DNA of 64,000 nt from Ramlibacter algicola (GCF_016641735.1 NZ_JAEDAO010000001.1:3038001-3102000); one strand, 5' to 3'. Counted from the first letter of the stretch, positions 1 through 8,278 are shown. The notes: a model not told the origin generated them from the letters alone. Made by a program: numbers and translations.

Positions 1-1109
1 AGTTCGGTCCACCGGAGTTCTTCGCGGTCTACCTGCTGACGTTCTGCAGCTTCGTGGGCATGGGCAAGGGCTCGCCGTTCAAGATCCTCGCGTCCATGGG
101 CATCGGCTTCGCGCTCGCCGCGGTCGGCATGGACACGGTCACGGGCCAGCTGCGCCTGACCTTCGGGATCGAGGAGCTGATGCGCGGCTTCGACTTCCTG
201 ATCGCCGTGATCGGCCTGTTCGGCATCGGCGAGATCCTGCTGTCGATGGAAGAAGGCCTCGCCTTCTCCGGCAAGTCCGCCAAGATCAACCCGAAGGTGG
301 TGTTCGAGACCTGGAAGCAGCTGCCCCGGTACTGGATGACGTCGCTGCGCAGCGCGCTCGTGGGCATCTGGATGGGCATCACGCCCGGCGGCGCGACGCC
401 CGCTTCCTTCATGAGCTACGGCCTGGCCAAGAAGATGTCGCGCGACGGCGCCAAGTTCGGCACCGGCCAGCTCGAAGGCGTGGTCGCGCCCGAAACCGCG
501 GCGCACGCCGCCGGCACCAGCGCGCTGCTGCCGATGCTGGCGCTGGGCATCCCCGGCTCGCCGACGGCGGCCGTGCTGCTGGGCGGCCTGCTGATCTGGG
601 GCCTGCAGCCCGGCCCGCTGCTGTTCGTCGAGCAGAAGGACTTCGTCTGGGGCCTGATCGCCAGCATGTACCTGGGCAACATCGCCGGCCTGATCGTGGT
701 GCTGACCACGGTGCCGCTGTTCGCGTCGATCCTGCGCATCCCGTTCTCGATCATCGCGCCCATCATCGTGGTCATCTGCGCCATCGGCGCCTACACGGTG
801 CACAACGCGATGCTGGACGTGTGGCTGATGCTGCTGTTCGGCCTGGTCGGCTACATCTTCAAGAAGCTCGACTATCCGCTCGCGCCGCTGGTGCTGGCGC
901 TGGTGCTGGGCGACAAGGCCGAGGACTCGTTCCGCCAGGCGATGCTGGTGTCGCAGGGCGACCTGTCGATCATGGTGTCCAACCCGCTGGTGGGCACCAT
1001 CACCGGGCTGGCGCTGCTGCTGCTGGTGTGGCCGCTGATCTCCAAGGCGCTGGCCAAGGTGCGCAAGCCCAAGGCGCAGCAGTTCGCCGCCGAACAACCC
1101 GTCGACTGA
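1..1109 (+). CDS. Tripartite tricarboxylate transporter permease, TctA family (5' partial)
   Basis: This is the large membrane subunit of a TTT-type secondary transporter, which takes up carboxylates with a periplasmic Bug/TctC receptor and a small TctB subunit. The reading frame is open from the first bases (codons from position 3), so about 368 C-terminal residues of a family that is usually near 500 are visible. Family hallmarks are present: GITPGGATPASFMSYG, then GQLEGVVAPETAAHAA, then LALGIPGSPTAAVLLGGLL and LQPGPLLF, with several long hydrophobic segments before a basic C-terminus. The substrate cannot be read from the sequence. The receptor and TctB of this system, if linked, lie upstream of the window. 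Confidence 0.93.
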   Translation, partial: FGPPEFFAVYLLTFCSFVGMGKGSPFKILASMGIGFALAAVGMDTVTGQLRLTFGIEELMRGFDFLIAVIGLFGIGEILLSMEEGLAFSGKSAKINPKVVFETWKQLPRYWMTSLRSALVGIWMGITPGGATPASFMSYGLAKKMSRDGAKFGTGQLEGVVAPETAAHAAGTSALLPMLALGIPGSPTAAVLLGGLLIWGLQPGPLLFVEQKDFVWGLIASMYLGNIAGLIVVLTTVPLFASILRIPFSIIAPIIVVICAIGAYTVHNAMLDVWLMLLFGLVGYIFKKLDYPLAPLVLALVLGDKAEDSFRQAMLVSQGDLSIMVSNPLVGTITGLALLLLVWPLISKALAKVRKPKAQQFAAEQPVD

Positions 1110-1125
1110 ACCTGGAGGACGCCAC

Positions 1126-1959
1126 ATGCCGGTCATCGCGCTCACGCAGGAGATGGGGTCGCTGGCCAAGGACGTCGCCTTGCGCCTTGGCGAAGTCGGC
1201 AAGCTGACGGTGCTGTCGAACGAGATCGTCGACAACATCGCGGGCCGCATGCAGGTGCCGCACAGCCTGGTGCGCCGGCTGCGCGAAGGCAAGGCCGGCT
1301 TGCGCGAACGCCGCGCGGCCGATCCGCGCGACGTCGCCGCCTTCACCGCCGAGGAAGTGTTCGCCCAGGCCGAGCGCGGCAACGTCGTGCTGCGCGGCTG
1401 GGGCGCCACCTGCCTGCTGCGGCCGGTGCGCCACGTGCTGCGCGTGCGCATCACGCGCCCGTTCGCCTCGCGCGTGCAGTGGGTCATGGACGACACCGGC
1501 CTGGACCGCGCCGCCGCCGAGGACGAAGTGCGCCGCAGCGACGGCGCGCACACCGCGCGCATGCAGTCGCTGTTCAACGTGACCTGGGGCGATCCCCTGC
1601 TCTACGACGTGGTGCTCAACACCGACCGGGTTTCGGTCGACACCTGCGCCGACACCATCCTGCACATGGCGGCGCGGCCCGACTTCCAGGAGACCGACGA
1701 CACCCGCGCGGTGCTCGCCGGCCTGGCGCTCAGCGCCCGCGTGCGCGCCGCCCTGCGCGCCAACAGCTCCACGTCGGAGGTCGACGTGCACGTCACCGCG
1801 CGCGAGGGCCGCGTCACGCTCTCCGGCATCGTCCTGGACCCGAAGGAAAAGGTCGAAGCCGCCCGCGTCGCGTCGTCGGTCGCCGGCGTCGGCAACGTCG
1901 ATGACCAGCTGCGCGTGATGCAAGTCACGCGCAAGTTCGCGCACGCGAAGACGAACTGA
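1126..1959 (+). CDS. Cytidylate kinase-like protein fused to a BON domain
   Basis: The protein has 277 residues. Residues 1 to about 195 resemble the cytidylate-kinase-like (AAK6) family: a start like IALTQEMGSLAKDVA, then a GNVVLRGWGA segment and RITRPFASRV. Residues about 205 to 265 form a BON domain (VDVHVTAREGRVTLSGIV ... VASSVAGVGNVDDQL), a fold linked to membrane or periplasmic binding. It starts 16 bases after the TctA stop behind a CTGGAGG ribosome site, so it is probably co-transcribed with the transporter. Oddly, the usual glycine-rich nucleotide loop near the N-terminus is reduced to EMGSLAK, so kinase activity is doubtful. Family membership is fairly sure; function is unknown. Confidence 0.75.
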   Translation: MPVIALTQEMGSLAKDVALRLGEVGKLTVLSNEIVDNIAGRMQVPHSLVRRLREGKAGLRERRAADPRDVAAFTAEEVFAQAERGNVVLRGWGATCLLRPVRHVLRVRITRPFASRVQWVMDDTGLDRAAAEDEVRRSDGAHTARMQSLFNVTWGDPLLYDVVLNTDRVSVDTCADTILHMAARPDFQETDDTRAVLAGLALSARVRAALRANSSTSEVDVHVTAREGRVTLSGIVLDPKEKVEAARVASSVAGVGNVDDQLRVMQVTRKFAHAKTN

Positions 1960-2116
1960 AACTCCAGGTTTCCGCCGAACGCCGCACGCCCGTGCGGCGT
2001 GTGAGTTTCCGGCGCGGCCGTGCGGGCGCTTCCGACAGCCAGCCCGGCCGTTGTCCCACTTTCCCATGCGCGAGGGGAGGCAAGGATGGAGCCCTCAACT
2101 GAAAGGGAGTTCTTCC

Positions 2117-2425
2117 ATGAAACAAGCCATCACCGCCGCCGCCATCGCGCTGCTCGCTTCCACCGCCTTCGCGCAGAACACGCCGACCAGCCCCAGCGGC
2201 ACCGGCTCCGTCAGCAGCAACCAGGAAGTGCGCCGCGGCGCGCCCGGCATCGACGTGGACGTGAACACGAAGGATCGCGGCCCGAACTCGGGCGTCCCGG
2301 GCGTCGACGTCGACACGCGCAACACCCGCACCCAGTCGGGCGACGCCGACACCCGCCGCTCCGGCGCCGGTGCCGCCAACGGCACCGACGACCAGCGCCG
2401 CGCCGCCCGCGCCGACCGCAACTGA
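2117..2425 (+). CDS. Small secreted protein with GxPGxDVD repeats
   Basis: I do not recognise the family. The 102-residue product begins with a clear Sec signal peptide (MKQAITAAAIALLASTAFA, cleavage before QN). The mature part is hydrophilic and low in complexity, with two copies of a G-(A/V)-P-G-(I/V)-D-V-D motif (GAPGIDVD, GVPGVDVD) followed by Asp/Asn/Arg/Thr-rich sequence. There are no cysteines. The ATG at 2117 is chosen because GAAAGGGAG lies 8 bases upstream and the signal peptide starts there; the frame is open further 5'. It stands alone between the kinase-like gene and a convergent hydrolase. A periplasmic or extracellular location is inferred. Confidence 0.7.
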   Translation: MKQAITAAAIALLASTAFAQNTPTSPSGTGSVSSNQEVRRGAPGIDVDVNTKDRGPNSGVPGVDVDTRNTRTQSGDADTRRSGAGAANGTDDQRRAARADRN

Positions 2426-2491
2426 AGGCGCTTCCGGCGTCTCGATGAAGGCCGCTGCGTGCCCGCTTGGGCGCGCAGCGGCCTTTGCCCG

Positions 2492-3286
2492 TCATGACGG
2501 GACCCGCGGTGCGCCAGGCGCCGCCGCATGCACCACGCTGCGGATCGCATCGACGACGAGCGACGGCTGCGTGATCTGCGGGAAATGGCCGCTGCGTCGC
2601 GCGACGGCGTGCATCCCCAGCGGCGACAGCAGCGCGAGCTCCTTCTGGTGGCGCCGCCGGATGCGCAGCGCCGAGGGCGGCACCAGCCAGCGCGGGGGAT
2701 CGTTGCCACCGCTCACCACGGCCAGCGGCACGGAAGGGAAAGGGCCGGCCGCTTCCACTTCGTCCGCGGCTTCGTCCAGCCAGTCCAGTTCCGCATGCAG
2801 GTTGGGCCGGAACAGCTGCTGCGGGATCGACAGCAGCTTGCCCAGCACCTTCGCGAGTTGCGGCTCGTGGCCGTGCAGCAGCTCGCGGTCGCGCGGGTGC
2901 GTGGCTTCCAGCAGCACCACGCCGGCCACCTCCTCCGAGTGGCGGCGCGCGAACAGCTGCGCATGCAGGCCGCCGAGCGAGTGCCCCACCAGCACGTACG
3001 GCGGCTCGAGCGACAGGCGGCGCAACACCTCGCGCGCGGTCGCCACGACCTGCAATCCGTCCTGCGCACCGCGCGGTGGCGTGCTGGCGCCGGTGCCGAA
3101 CCGGTTCCAGGCCACGACGCGGCCGAGCCGCTCGATGTCGGGATACAGGCGCGACCAGCCCTCGAGCGTCACGCCCGCGCCGTTGAACAGCACCAGCGTG
3201 GCCGGGCCGCGCCCCGACAGGACGTACTCGATCGCGCCGGTGGCGAGCGGCAGCCTGCGCTTGCGCGGCAGCCGCCCGGCGATCAC
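2492..3286 (-). CDS. Alpha/beta hydrolase
   Basis: This 264-residue protein has the alpha/beta-hydrolase fold: an LVLFNGAG oxyanion region, WNRFGTG, the nucleophile elbow GHSLGG (serine), and the late histidine in RRSGHFPQ. The acid is probably in the PLAVVSGGND strand region. No signal peptide is seen and the substrate is unknown. The GTG start at 3286 overlaps the TGA of the upstream zinc-cluster gene as GTGA, which points to translational coupling. The frame extends further upstream, but that part is arginine-rich and antisense-like and overlaps the neighbour. Confidence 0.85.
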   Translation of the reverse strand: MIAGRLPRKRRLPLATGAIEYVLSGRGPATLVLFNGAGVTLEGWSRLYPDIERLGRVVAWNRFGTGASTPPRGAQDGLQVVATAREVLRRLSLEPPYVLVGHSLGGLHAQLFARRHSEEVAGVVLLEATHPRDRELLHGHEPQLAKVLGKLLSIPQQLFRPNLHAELDWLDEAADEVEAAGPFPSVPLAVVSGGNDPPRWLVPPSALRIRRRHQKELALLSPLGMHAVARRSGHFPQITQPSLVVDAIRSVVHAAAPGAPRVPS

Positions 3287-3600
3287 GCGCCGCCGATGCC
3301 GACGGTGACCTTGCCGGTGCCCTCGCACTCGGGGCAGGCGCTGCCGTTGAGGATGCCGGTGCCGCCGCAGGCGCGGCACAGGTCTTCACCGGTGCCCGGC
3401 GTGCCGGGGGGCGCCTCGTCACCGGGCGCCATCGGCGGCGTCGGGCCGGCCGCGCGTGCACCGGCGGCGCCGGCGGGCTGGTCGCTGGCGCCGGGAGACC
3501 GCACGGCCAGGTCCACCGACGCGCCGGGGTCCTCCTCGCCGAGGACGGATTCGCTCAGGTCGACCGGGTCGCGGCCGTTGGGGTGACGCACGTCTGCCAT
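3283..3600 (-). CDS. Small protein with DnaJ-type CxxCxGxG zinc cluster
   Basis: The protein has 105 residues. About 70 N-terminal residues are Pro/Ala/Gly/Asp-rich and probably disordered. A C-terminal cluster of two CxxCxGxG repeats (CRACGGTG and CPECEGTG) matches half of the zinc-finger domain of DnaJ and would bind one zinc ion. No J domain is present, so it is not a DnaJ. It is the first gene of a two-gene unit with the hydrolase, joined by a GTGA overlap. Role unknown; a protein-folding or scaffold role is only a guess from the motif. Confidence 0.75.
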   Translation of the reverse strand: MADVRHPNGRDPVDLSESVLGEEDPGASVDLAVRSPGASDQPAGAAGARAAGPTPPMAPGDEAPPGTPGTGEDLCRACGGTGILNGSACPECEGTGKVTVGIGGA

Positions 3601-3676
3601 GGGATGCCTCTCGCGGTTGCACCCATGCTAGGAAGCGTGTCGACGGCGCGCCGTAGGACGGCGCCAGCGATGCGGC

Positions 3677-4453
3677 TCAGCGGCCGGACCAGCGCGGGGG
3701 CCGCTTCTCCACGAAGGCGCGAACGCCTTCCGCGAAGTCGTCGCTGCCGTAGGCGGCGCGCACCAGGTCGTCGATGTCCGGCAGCTGCGCGTGCAGCAGG
3801 CGGTTGAGCGCGTGCTTGCTGACGCGCTGCGTGACCGGCGCCAGCGACGCCAGCTTGCCGCAAAGCTTGTCGCTCGCGGCATCGATTGCGTCGGGCCCGG
3901 CGAGCTCCAGGAGGTAGCCGGCCGCGTGCGCCTCCTCCGCCGACAGCAGGTCGGCCAGCAGCAGCACGCGCTCGGCGCGCGGCCGCCCCAGCGCCGCGAC
4001 GAGCCGCGCCACGTTGGCCGCCGACAGGCAGTTGCCCAGCGTGCGTGCGATCGGCACACCCAGCCTGGTGCCCGGCGTGGCGATGCGGAAATCGCACGCG
4101 GTCGCCAGCGCCAGTCCACCGCCGATCGCCCAGCCTTCGAGCACGGCCACGGTGGGCATGGGCAGCGCTTCGACCAGCCCCACGCAGGCGTCGATGCGCT
4201 TCTCGTACGCCACGCCGTCGTCTCCGCCGGTGAACGCCTGGAACTGCGCGATGTCCGTGCCCGCCACGAACGCCTGCCCGCCCGCACCGCGAAAGCGCAC
4301 GACGCGCACCGACGAGTCCGCCTGCAGCTGCTCGCAGATGCGCGTGAGCTGCTCGTACATCGCCCACGTCATTGCGTTGCGTGCGTCGGGGCGATCGAAG
4401 GTGACGGACGCGATGGGACCGTCGATCAGGAGGTGGACTTCGCCTTCGCTCAC
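3677..4453 (-). CDS. Enoyl-CoA hydratase/isomerase family protein
   Basis: A crotonase-fold protein of 258 residues. Visible family features are the CoA/oxyanion segment FRGAGGQAFVAGTDI, the second oxyanion strand LEGWAIGGGLALATACDFRIA, and a C-terminal FVEKRPPRWSGR tail typical of crotonases. The usual catalytic glutamates of true enoyl-CoA hydratases are not obvious, so another acyl-CoA reaction is possible. The GTG at 4453 is preferred because the more upstream frame runs into the palindromic repeat at 4465-4576. It lies downstream of the CoA transferase gene on the same strand, suggesting shared acyl-CoA metabolism. Confidence 0.86.
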   Translation of the reverse strand: MSEGEVHLLIDGPIASVTFDRPDARNAMTWAMYEQLTRICEQLQADSSVRVVRFRGAGGQAFVAGTDIAQFQAFTGGDDGVAYEKRIDACVGLVEALPMPTVAVLEGWAIGGGLALATACDFRIATPGTRLGVPIARTLGNCLSAANVARLVAALGRPRAERVLLLADLLSAEEAHAAGYLLELAGPDAIDAASDKLCGKLASLAPVTQRVSKHALNRLLHAQLPDIDDLVRAAYGSDDFAEGVRAFVEKRPPRWSGR

Positions 4454-4464
4454 GCTTCGGCTCT

Positions 4465-4576
4465 CTTCAATACAGAGGACACAGAGGACGGAGAGAGGAC
4501 ACAGAAGAGACAAGAAGGATTTTCATCGAGTAGTCCTCTGTGGCCTCTCTCTTCCCTCTGCGTCCTCTGTGTTGAG
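4465..4576. repeat. Palindromic intergenic repeat, CTCTGCGTCCTCTG family, copy 1
   Basis: The left arm (ACAGAGGACACAGAGGACGG) and right arm (CCTCTGCGTCCTCTGTG) are near-perfect inverted copies around an AT-richer centre, so the transcript could fold into a long hairpin. The same family occurs at 5800-5915, 32269-32335 and 52648-52757. In one frame it reads as LCVLCV-type peptides, which makes false N-terminal extensions on neighbouring genes. Confidence 0.85.
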
Positions 4577-4580
4577 ACGA

Positions 4581-5783
4581 TCAGGCGCCGAAGGCGCCGT
4601 CAGCGCGCAAGCGCGTGAATTCCTCGTCGCCGATCCCCATCTCGGCCAGCACCTCGCGCGTGTGCTCGCCCAGCAGCGGCGGATGGCGGCGCACCTGCTG
4701 CGGGGTGGCGGAGAGCTTCACGGGGAAGCCGATGTTGTTCACGCGCCCTTCCACCGGGTGCTCGATCTCCATCTTCATGCCACGCGCAGCGGCATGCTCG
4801 CTGTCGAACGCCTCGGGGTACGACAGGATGGGGCCGGCGGGGATGCCGTTGGCCAGCAGCAGCTCGACCCAGAAGTCCTTGGGCTGCGTGCGGAACGTCG
4901 CTTCCAGCTCGTCCTGCAGCGCGGGCCGGTTGGCCAGGCGCAGCGCGATGGTGGCGAAGCGGCCGTCGCGCAGCAGGTCTTCGCGCCGCATCAGCTGGCA
5001 GAGCTTTTCCCACAGCTTCTGGTTGTTGGCGCCCATGACGAAGTGCCCATCGCTGGCCGCCATCGCCTGGTACGGCGCGGTCATCTTGTTGGACGTGCCC
5101 AGCGGCTGCGGCGGCTTGCCCGTGCCCCAGTAGTCGCAGATGTCCCAGACCGAGAACGCCATCGCCGCATCGAACAGCGCCGCGTCCACGTACTGCCCTT
5201 GCCCGGTGTTCCTGGCGCCGATGTACGCCGCCAGCGTCGCGTACACCGCGAACAGCGCGCAGCCGATGTCGGCCACCGGCACGCCGCACTTCACGGGGGG
5301 CGAGTCGGGGTAGCCGGTGACGCTCATCACGCCGGACATCGCCTGCGCCATCAGGTCGAAGCCGGGCCGGTCGGCCCAGGGCCCGGTCTGGCCGAAGCCG
5401 CTGATGCTGGTGTAGACGAGCCGCGGGTTGACTTCCTTCAGCACGTCGTAGCCCAGGCCCAGCCGCCGCATCGCGCCAGGACGGTAGTTCTCGACCAGGA
5501 TGTCGGCGTCCTTGGCCAGGCGCAGCACGACCTGCTTGCCCGCCTCCGTCTTGAGGTCGACCGCGATGCTGCGCTTGTTGCGGTTCATGTTGAGGAAGCC
5601 GAGGCTGTCGGCGCCCTTCAGCTTGAACCCCATCGCGCCGCGCGTCTGGTCGCCGCTGCCCGGCGGCTCGATCTTGATGACGTCGGCCCCGAGGTCGCCC
5701 AGCAGCATGCAGGCGAAGGGACCGGCCATGACCTGGCTGATGTCGAGGACGCGGACGCCCTCCAGGGGAAGTGGTTGCTTCAT
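4581..5783 (-). CDS. Family III CoA transferase (CaiB/BaiF)
   Basis: The 400-residue protein matches the length and motifs of formyl-CoA/succinyl-CoA transferase relatives: LEGVRVLDISQVMAGPFA at the N-terminus, GADVIKIEPPG, NRNKRSIAVDLK, and RPGFDLMAQAMSG. The conserved catalytic aspartate, which forms the acyl-anhydride in this family, is Asp172 in VPVADIG. It would move CoA between two carboxylic acids in the cytoplasm; the acids are unknown. It lies between a Bug receptor gene and an enoyl-CoA hydratase gene on the same strand, so import of an acid followed by CoA activation is a reasonable inference. The receptor gene is separated from it by repeat copy 2. Confidence 0.92.
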   Translation of the reverse strand: MKQPLPLEGVRVLDISQVMAGPFACMLLGDLGADVIKIEPPGSGDQTRGAMGFKLKGADSLGFLNMNRNKRSIAVDLKTEAGKQVVLRLAKDADILVENYRPGAMRRLGLGYDVLKEVNPRLVYTSISGFGQTGPWADRPGFDLMAQAMSGVMSVTGYPDSPPVKCGVPVADIGCALFAVYATLAAYIGARNTGQGQYVDAALFDAAMAFSVWDICDYWGTGKPPQPLGTSNKMTAPYQAMAASDGHFVMGANNQKLWEKLCQLMRREDLLRDGRFATIALRLANRPALQDELEATFRTQPKDFWVELLLANGIPAGPILSYPEAFDSEHAAARGMKMEIEHPVEGRVNNIGFPVKLSATPQQVRRHPPLLGEHTREVLAEMGIGDEEFTRLRADGAFGA

Positions 5784-5799
5784 TGCTTACTTCGAAGAC

Positions 5800-5915
5800 G
5801 GACTCCCGAACGCAGAGTTCGCGGAGCAAGCGCAGAGGACGCAGAAGAAACCAATCACTGTGGATTCCTTCTGTGGCCTCTGCGCCTGCTCTGCGTCCTC
5901 TGCGTTCGGATGTCC
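5800..5915. repeat. Palindromic intergenic repeat, CTCTGCGTCCTCTG family, copy 2
   Basis: Inverted arms GACTCCCGAACGCAGAG ... CGCAGAGGACGCAGAAG on the left and TTCTGTGGCCTCTGCG ... CTGCGTCCTCTGCGTTCGG on the right. It fills the gap between the CoA transferase and Bug receptor genes and could act as a hairpin or partial terminator between them. Confidence 0.87.
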
Positions 5916-5925
5916 GCTCCCGACT

Positions 5926-6894
5926 TCAGGCGTCGCCCTTGACGCCGCCGTCCTTGATCACCTTGGCCCACTTGGCCTGTTCGACCTTCATGAATTCGCC
6001 GAACTTCTCGGGCGAGCCGCCGCCTTCGGACGCGCCGGACGCTTCGAGCTTCTCGACCACGTCGGGCATCTGCATGACCTTGTTCATGTCCTCGTTCATG
6101 CGCTTGGCCATCGCGGCGGGCATCTTGGCGGGGCCGACCAGGCCGTACCAGGTGGTCGCCTCGAAGCCGGGGAAGCCGGACTCGGCCATCGTCGGCACGT
6201 TGGGATAGGCCTTCACGCGCTGCTGGCGGGTCTGCGCGAGCGGGATCGCCTTGCCGCTCTTCACGTGCGGCGTCGCCGCCGTCATCGTGTCGAAGCTGTA
6301 CTGGATCTGGCCGCCGATCAGGTCGGTGAGCATCGGGCCGGAGCCCTTGTACGGCACGTGGATCGCCTTGACCTTGGCGGCCAGCATGAACATCTCCAGC
6401 GCCAGGTGCTGCGCGCTGCCGGTGCCCGCCGAACCGAAGCTCACCTTGCCCGGGTTCTTGCGGCACAGCTCGACCAGGTCGTGCACCGTCTTGGCGGGCT
6501 GCTGCTCGTTGCAGATCAGCAGGTTGGGCGTGATGCCCACCAGCATGATCGGCTGGAAGTCCCGGGCCGGGTCGTAGTTCACCCGCTGCAGCGCGGGCGT
6601 GATGGCCTGGCTGTTGATGTGCGCCATCAGCAGCGTGGTGCCGTCGCCGGGCTGCTTGGCCACGTAGTCGGCCGCGATCGTGCCCGAGGCGCCCGCCTTG
6701 TTCTCGACGATGACCTGCGTGTTCCACATGTCATTGAGCTTCTGGCCGATGACGCGCGCGAGGATGTCGGTGCCGCCGCCGGGCGAGAAGCCCACGATGA
6801 TGCGGATCGGACCCTTCGGGATGTCGCCCTGCGCGAACGCGAGCGGCGCCGCGATGGAGGCCGCGACGCCGGCCGTGAAGGTTCTGCGTTGCAT
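5926..6894 (-). CDS. Bug-family (TctC) periplasmic solute receptor
   Basis: A 322-residue receptor for a tripartite tricarboxylate transporter. It begins with MQRRTFTAGVAASIAAPLAFAQ, a signal peptide with a twin-arginine look. Bug family motifs follow: PIRIIVGFSPGGGTDILARVIG near residue 30, VVENKAGASGTIAADYVAK, and YKGSGPMLTDLIGGQIQ. The ATG at 6894 is chosen because GGAGGA lies 9 bases upstream; a more 5' ATG would place that site inside the gene. No permease gene is adjacent, so it is an orphan receptor, as is common in this bacterial group. It sits downstream of the aminotransferase and probably belongs to the same GntR-controlled unit. Confidence 0.93.
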   Translation of the reverse strand: MQRRTFTAGVAASIAAPLAFAQGDIPKGPIRIIVGFSPGGGTDILARVIGQKLNDMWNTQVIVENKAGASGTIAADYVAKQPGDGTTLLMAHINSQAITPALQRVNYDPARDFQPIMLVGITPNLLICNEQQPAKTVHDLVELCRKNPGKVSFGSAGTGSAQHLALEMFMLAAKVKAIHVPYKGSGPMLTDLIGGQIQYSFDTMTAATPHVKSGKAIPLAQTRQQRVKAYPNVPTMAESGFPGFEATTWYGLVGPAKMPAAMAKRMNEDMNKVMQMPDVVEKLEASGASEGGGSPEKFGEFMKVEQAKWAKVIKDGGVKGDA

Positions 6895-6955
6895 GTGTGA
6901 ATGTCCTCCGGACAAAGTGAAAACGTGACGCCTGCGGCGTCCCGACCTTCGATGG

Positions 6956-8182
6956 TCAGGCCGCCTTCTTCAGCACTGCTGTCGCCGGGTGGCCGGCGAA
7001 GTATTCCATCGCGGCCTGCACGCCGGAACTGGCAAGCTTGACGCCCGCCAGCTTCAGGCCCATCTCGCTGCCCGACAGGGCCGCCATCAGGGTCAGGTCG
7101 TTGCAGTCACCGAGGTGGCCGATGCGGAACATGCGGCCCTTCACCTTGCCCAGGCCGGTGCCCAGCGACAGGTCGAAGCGTTCCCAGATCACCTGGCGCA
7201 CCTTGTCGGCGTCGACGCCTTCGGGCGTCACCACGCCGGTGAGCACGGGCGAATACACGGCCGGATCGGCGCACTGGATCTCCAGGCCCCACGCGCGCAC
7301 GGCGGTGCGCACGCCTTCGGCCCAGCGCTGGTGGCGCGCCCACACGGCGTCCAGCCCGCCGTCCTGCTGCAGCAGCATGTCGCAGGCTTCGGCCAGGCCG
7401 TACAGCAGGTTGGTGTTCGGCGTGGTGGGGAAGTAGCCGGTCTTGTTCATCTCGACCATCTCGTCCCACGCCCAGTAGGCCTTGGGCATGCGCGCGGTCT
7501 TGCTCGCCTCGATCGCACGCGCCGACAGCGCGTTGAAGCCCAGGCCGGGCGGCAGCATCAGGCCCTTCTGCGACCCGGAGATCGACACGTCCACGCCCCA
7601 GGCGTCGTGCTGGTACTCGGCCGAGCCGAGCCCGGAAATGGTGTCCACGAGCAGCAGCGCGGGATGCTTGCAGGCGTCGATGGCGCGGCGCACGGCCTGG
7701 ATGTCGCTGGTGACGCCGGTCGACGTCTCGTTGTGCACGACGCAGACGGCCTTGATCTCGTGCTGCGTGTCGGCGCGCAGGCGCTTCTCGATCAGGTCGG
7801 CCTGCACGCCGCGGCGCCAGTTCTCGGCGCCGGGCAGGCCCAGCACCTCGGTCTTCAACCCGAGGCGCACGGCCATCTTGTGCCACAGCGCGGCAAACTG
7901 GCCGGTCTCGTACATCAGCACGGCGTCGCCGGGCGACAGCACGTTGCACAGTGCCGCTTCCCATGCACCGGTGCCCGAGCCCGGGTAGATGACGACCGGC
8001 TGCCGGGTGCGGAACACCTGCTGGATGCCGGAGAGCACGCGCTTGCCGAGCACCGCGAATTCGGGGCCGCGGTGGTCGATGGTGGGCAGGCTCATCGCCC
8101 GCAGGATGCGGTCCGGCACCGGCGAGGGCCCCGGGATGGACAGGAAATGGCGTCCGGTGGGATGGAAGTCGAGCGTCAGCAT
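6956..8182 (-). CDS. Class V aminotransferase (alanine/serine-glyoxylate type)
   Basis: A PLP enzyme of 408 residues. FLSIPGPSPVPDRILRAM at the N-terminus and the segment SGSQKGLMLPPGLGF, with the PLP-binding lysine at about position 206, mark the alanine-glyoxylate / serine-glyoxylate aminotransferase group. LLLVDTISGLGS contains the aspartate that contacts the PLP ring nitrogen. The likely reaction is transfer of an amino group from serine or alanine to glyoxylate. The ATG at 8182 is preferred over a TTG at 8203 that lies inside an operator-like site. It is divergent from a GntR regulator and a flavin dehydrogenase, which suggests coordinated glycolate/glyoxylate or hydroxy-acid metabolism. 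Confidence 0.9.
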   Translation of the reverse strand: MLTLDFHPTGRHFLSIPGPSPVPDRILRAMSLPTIDHRGPEFAVLGKRVLSGIQQVFRTRQPVVIYPGSGTGAWEAALCNVLSPGDAVLMYETGQFAALWHKMAVRLGLKTEVLGLPGAENWRRGVQADLIEKRLRADTQHEIKAVCVVHNETSTGVTSDIQAVRRAIDACKHPALLLVDTISGLGSAEYQHDAWGVDVSISGSQKGLMLPPGLGFNALSARAIEASKTARMPKAYWAWDEMVEMNKTGYFPTTPNTNLLYGLAEACDMLLQQDGGLDAVWARHQRWAEGVRTAVRAWGLEIQCADPAVYSPVLTGVVTPEGVDADKVRQVIWERFDLSLGTGLGKVKGRMFRIGHLGDCNDLTLMAALSGSEMGLKLAGVKLASSGVQAAMEYFAGHPATAVLKKAA

Positions 8183-8191
8183 GGGTGCCAG

Positions 8192-8206
8192 TTTTGCATA
8201 CAAAAT
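8192..8206. promoter_or_regulatory. Operator-like site 1, TTTTGCATACAAAAT
   Basis: A near-palindromic AT-rich 15-mer in GC-rich surroundings, 10 bases upstream of the aminotransferase ATG. An identical copy lies at 8257-8271. The form TTTTGyATrCAAAA resembles sites bound by FCD-type GntR regulators, and such a gene begins at 8279. Binding is inferred. Confidence 0.75.
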
Positions 8207-8256
8207 GGCCGCGTCAAGCGGAAATCGCCCTAGACTCGGGGTTGGACACTAGGCTT

Positions 8257-8271
8257 TTTTGCATACAAAAT
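8257..8271. promoter_or_regulatory. Operator-like site 2, TTTTGCATACAAAAT
   Basis: Identical to the site at 8192-8206, in the same orientation with centres 65 bases apart. It ends 7 bases before the GntR start codon, so it probably overlaps the transcription start. The pair would let one regulator control both divergent units and itself. Confidence 0.77.
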
Positions 8272-8278
8272 CGTTCCC

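Noticed and set aside
3677..4513. Longer enoyl-CoA hydratase with a MSLLCPLSVLCVLC start
   Set aside because: The extra residues are translated from the palindromic repeat at 4465-4576; the GTG at 4453 begins the conserved domain.
8197..8203. TTG start for the aminotransferase at 8203
   Set aside because: It lies in the operator-like 15-mer, and the ATG at 8182 begins the conserved N-terminus.
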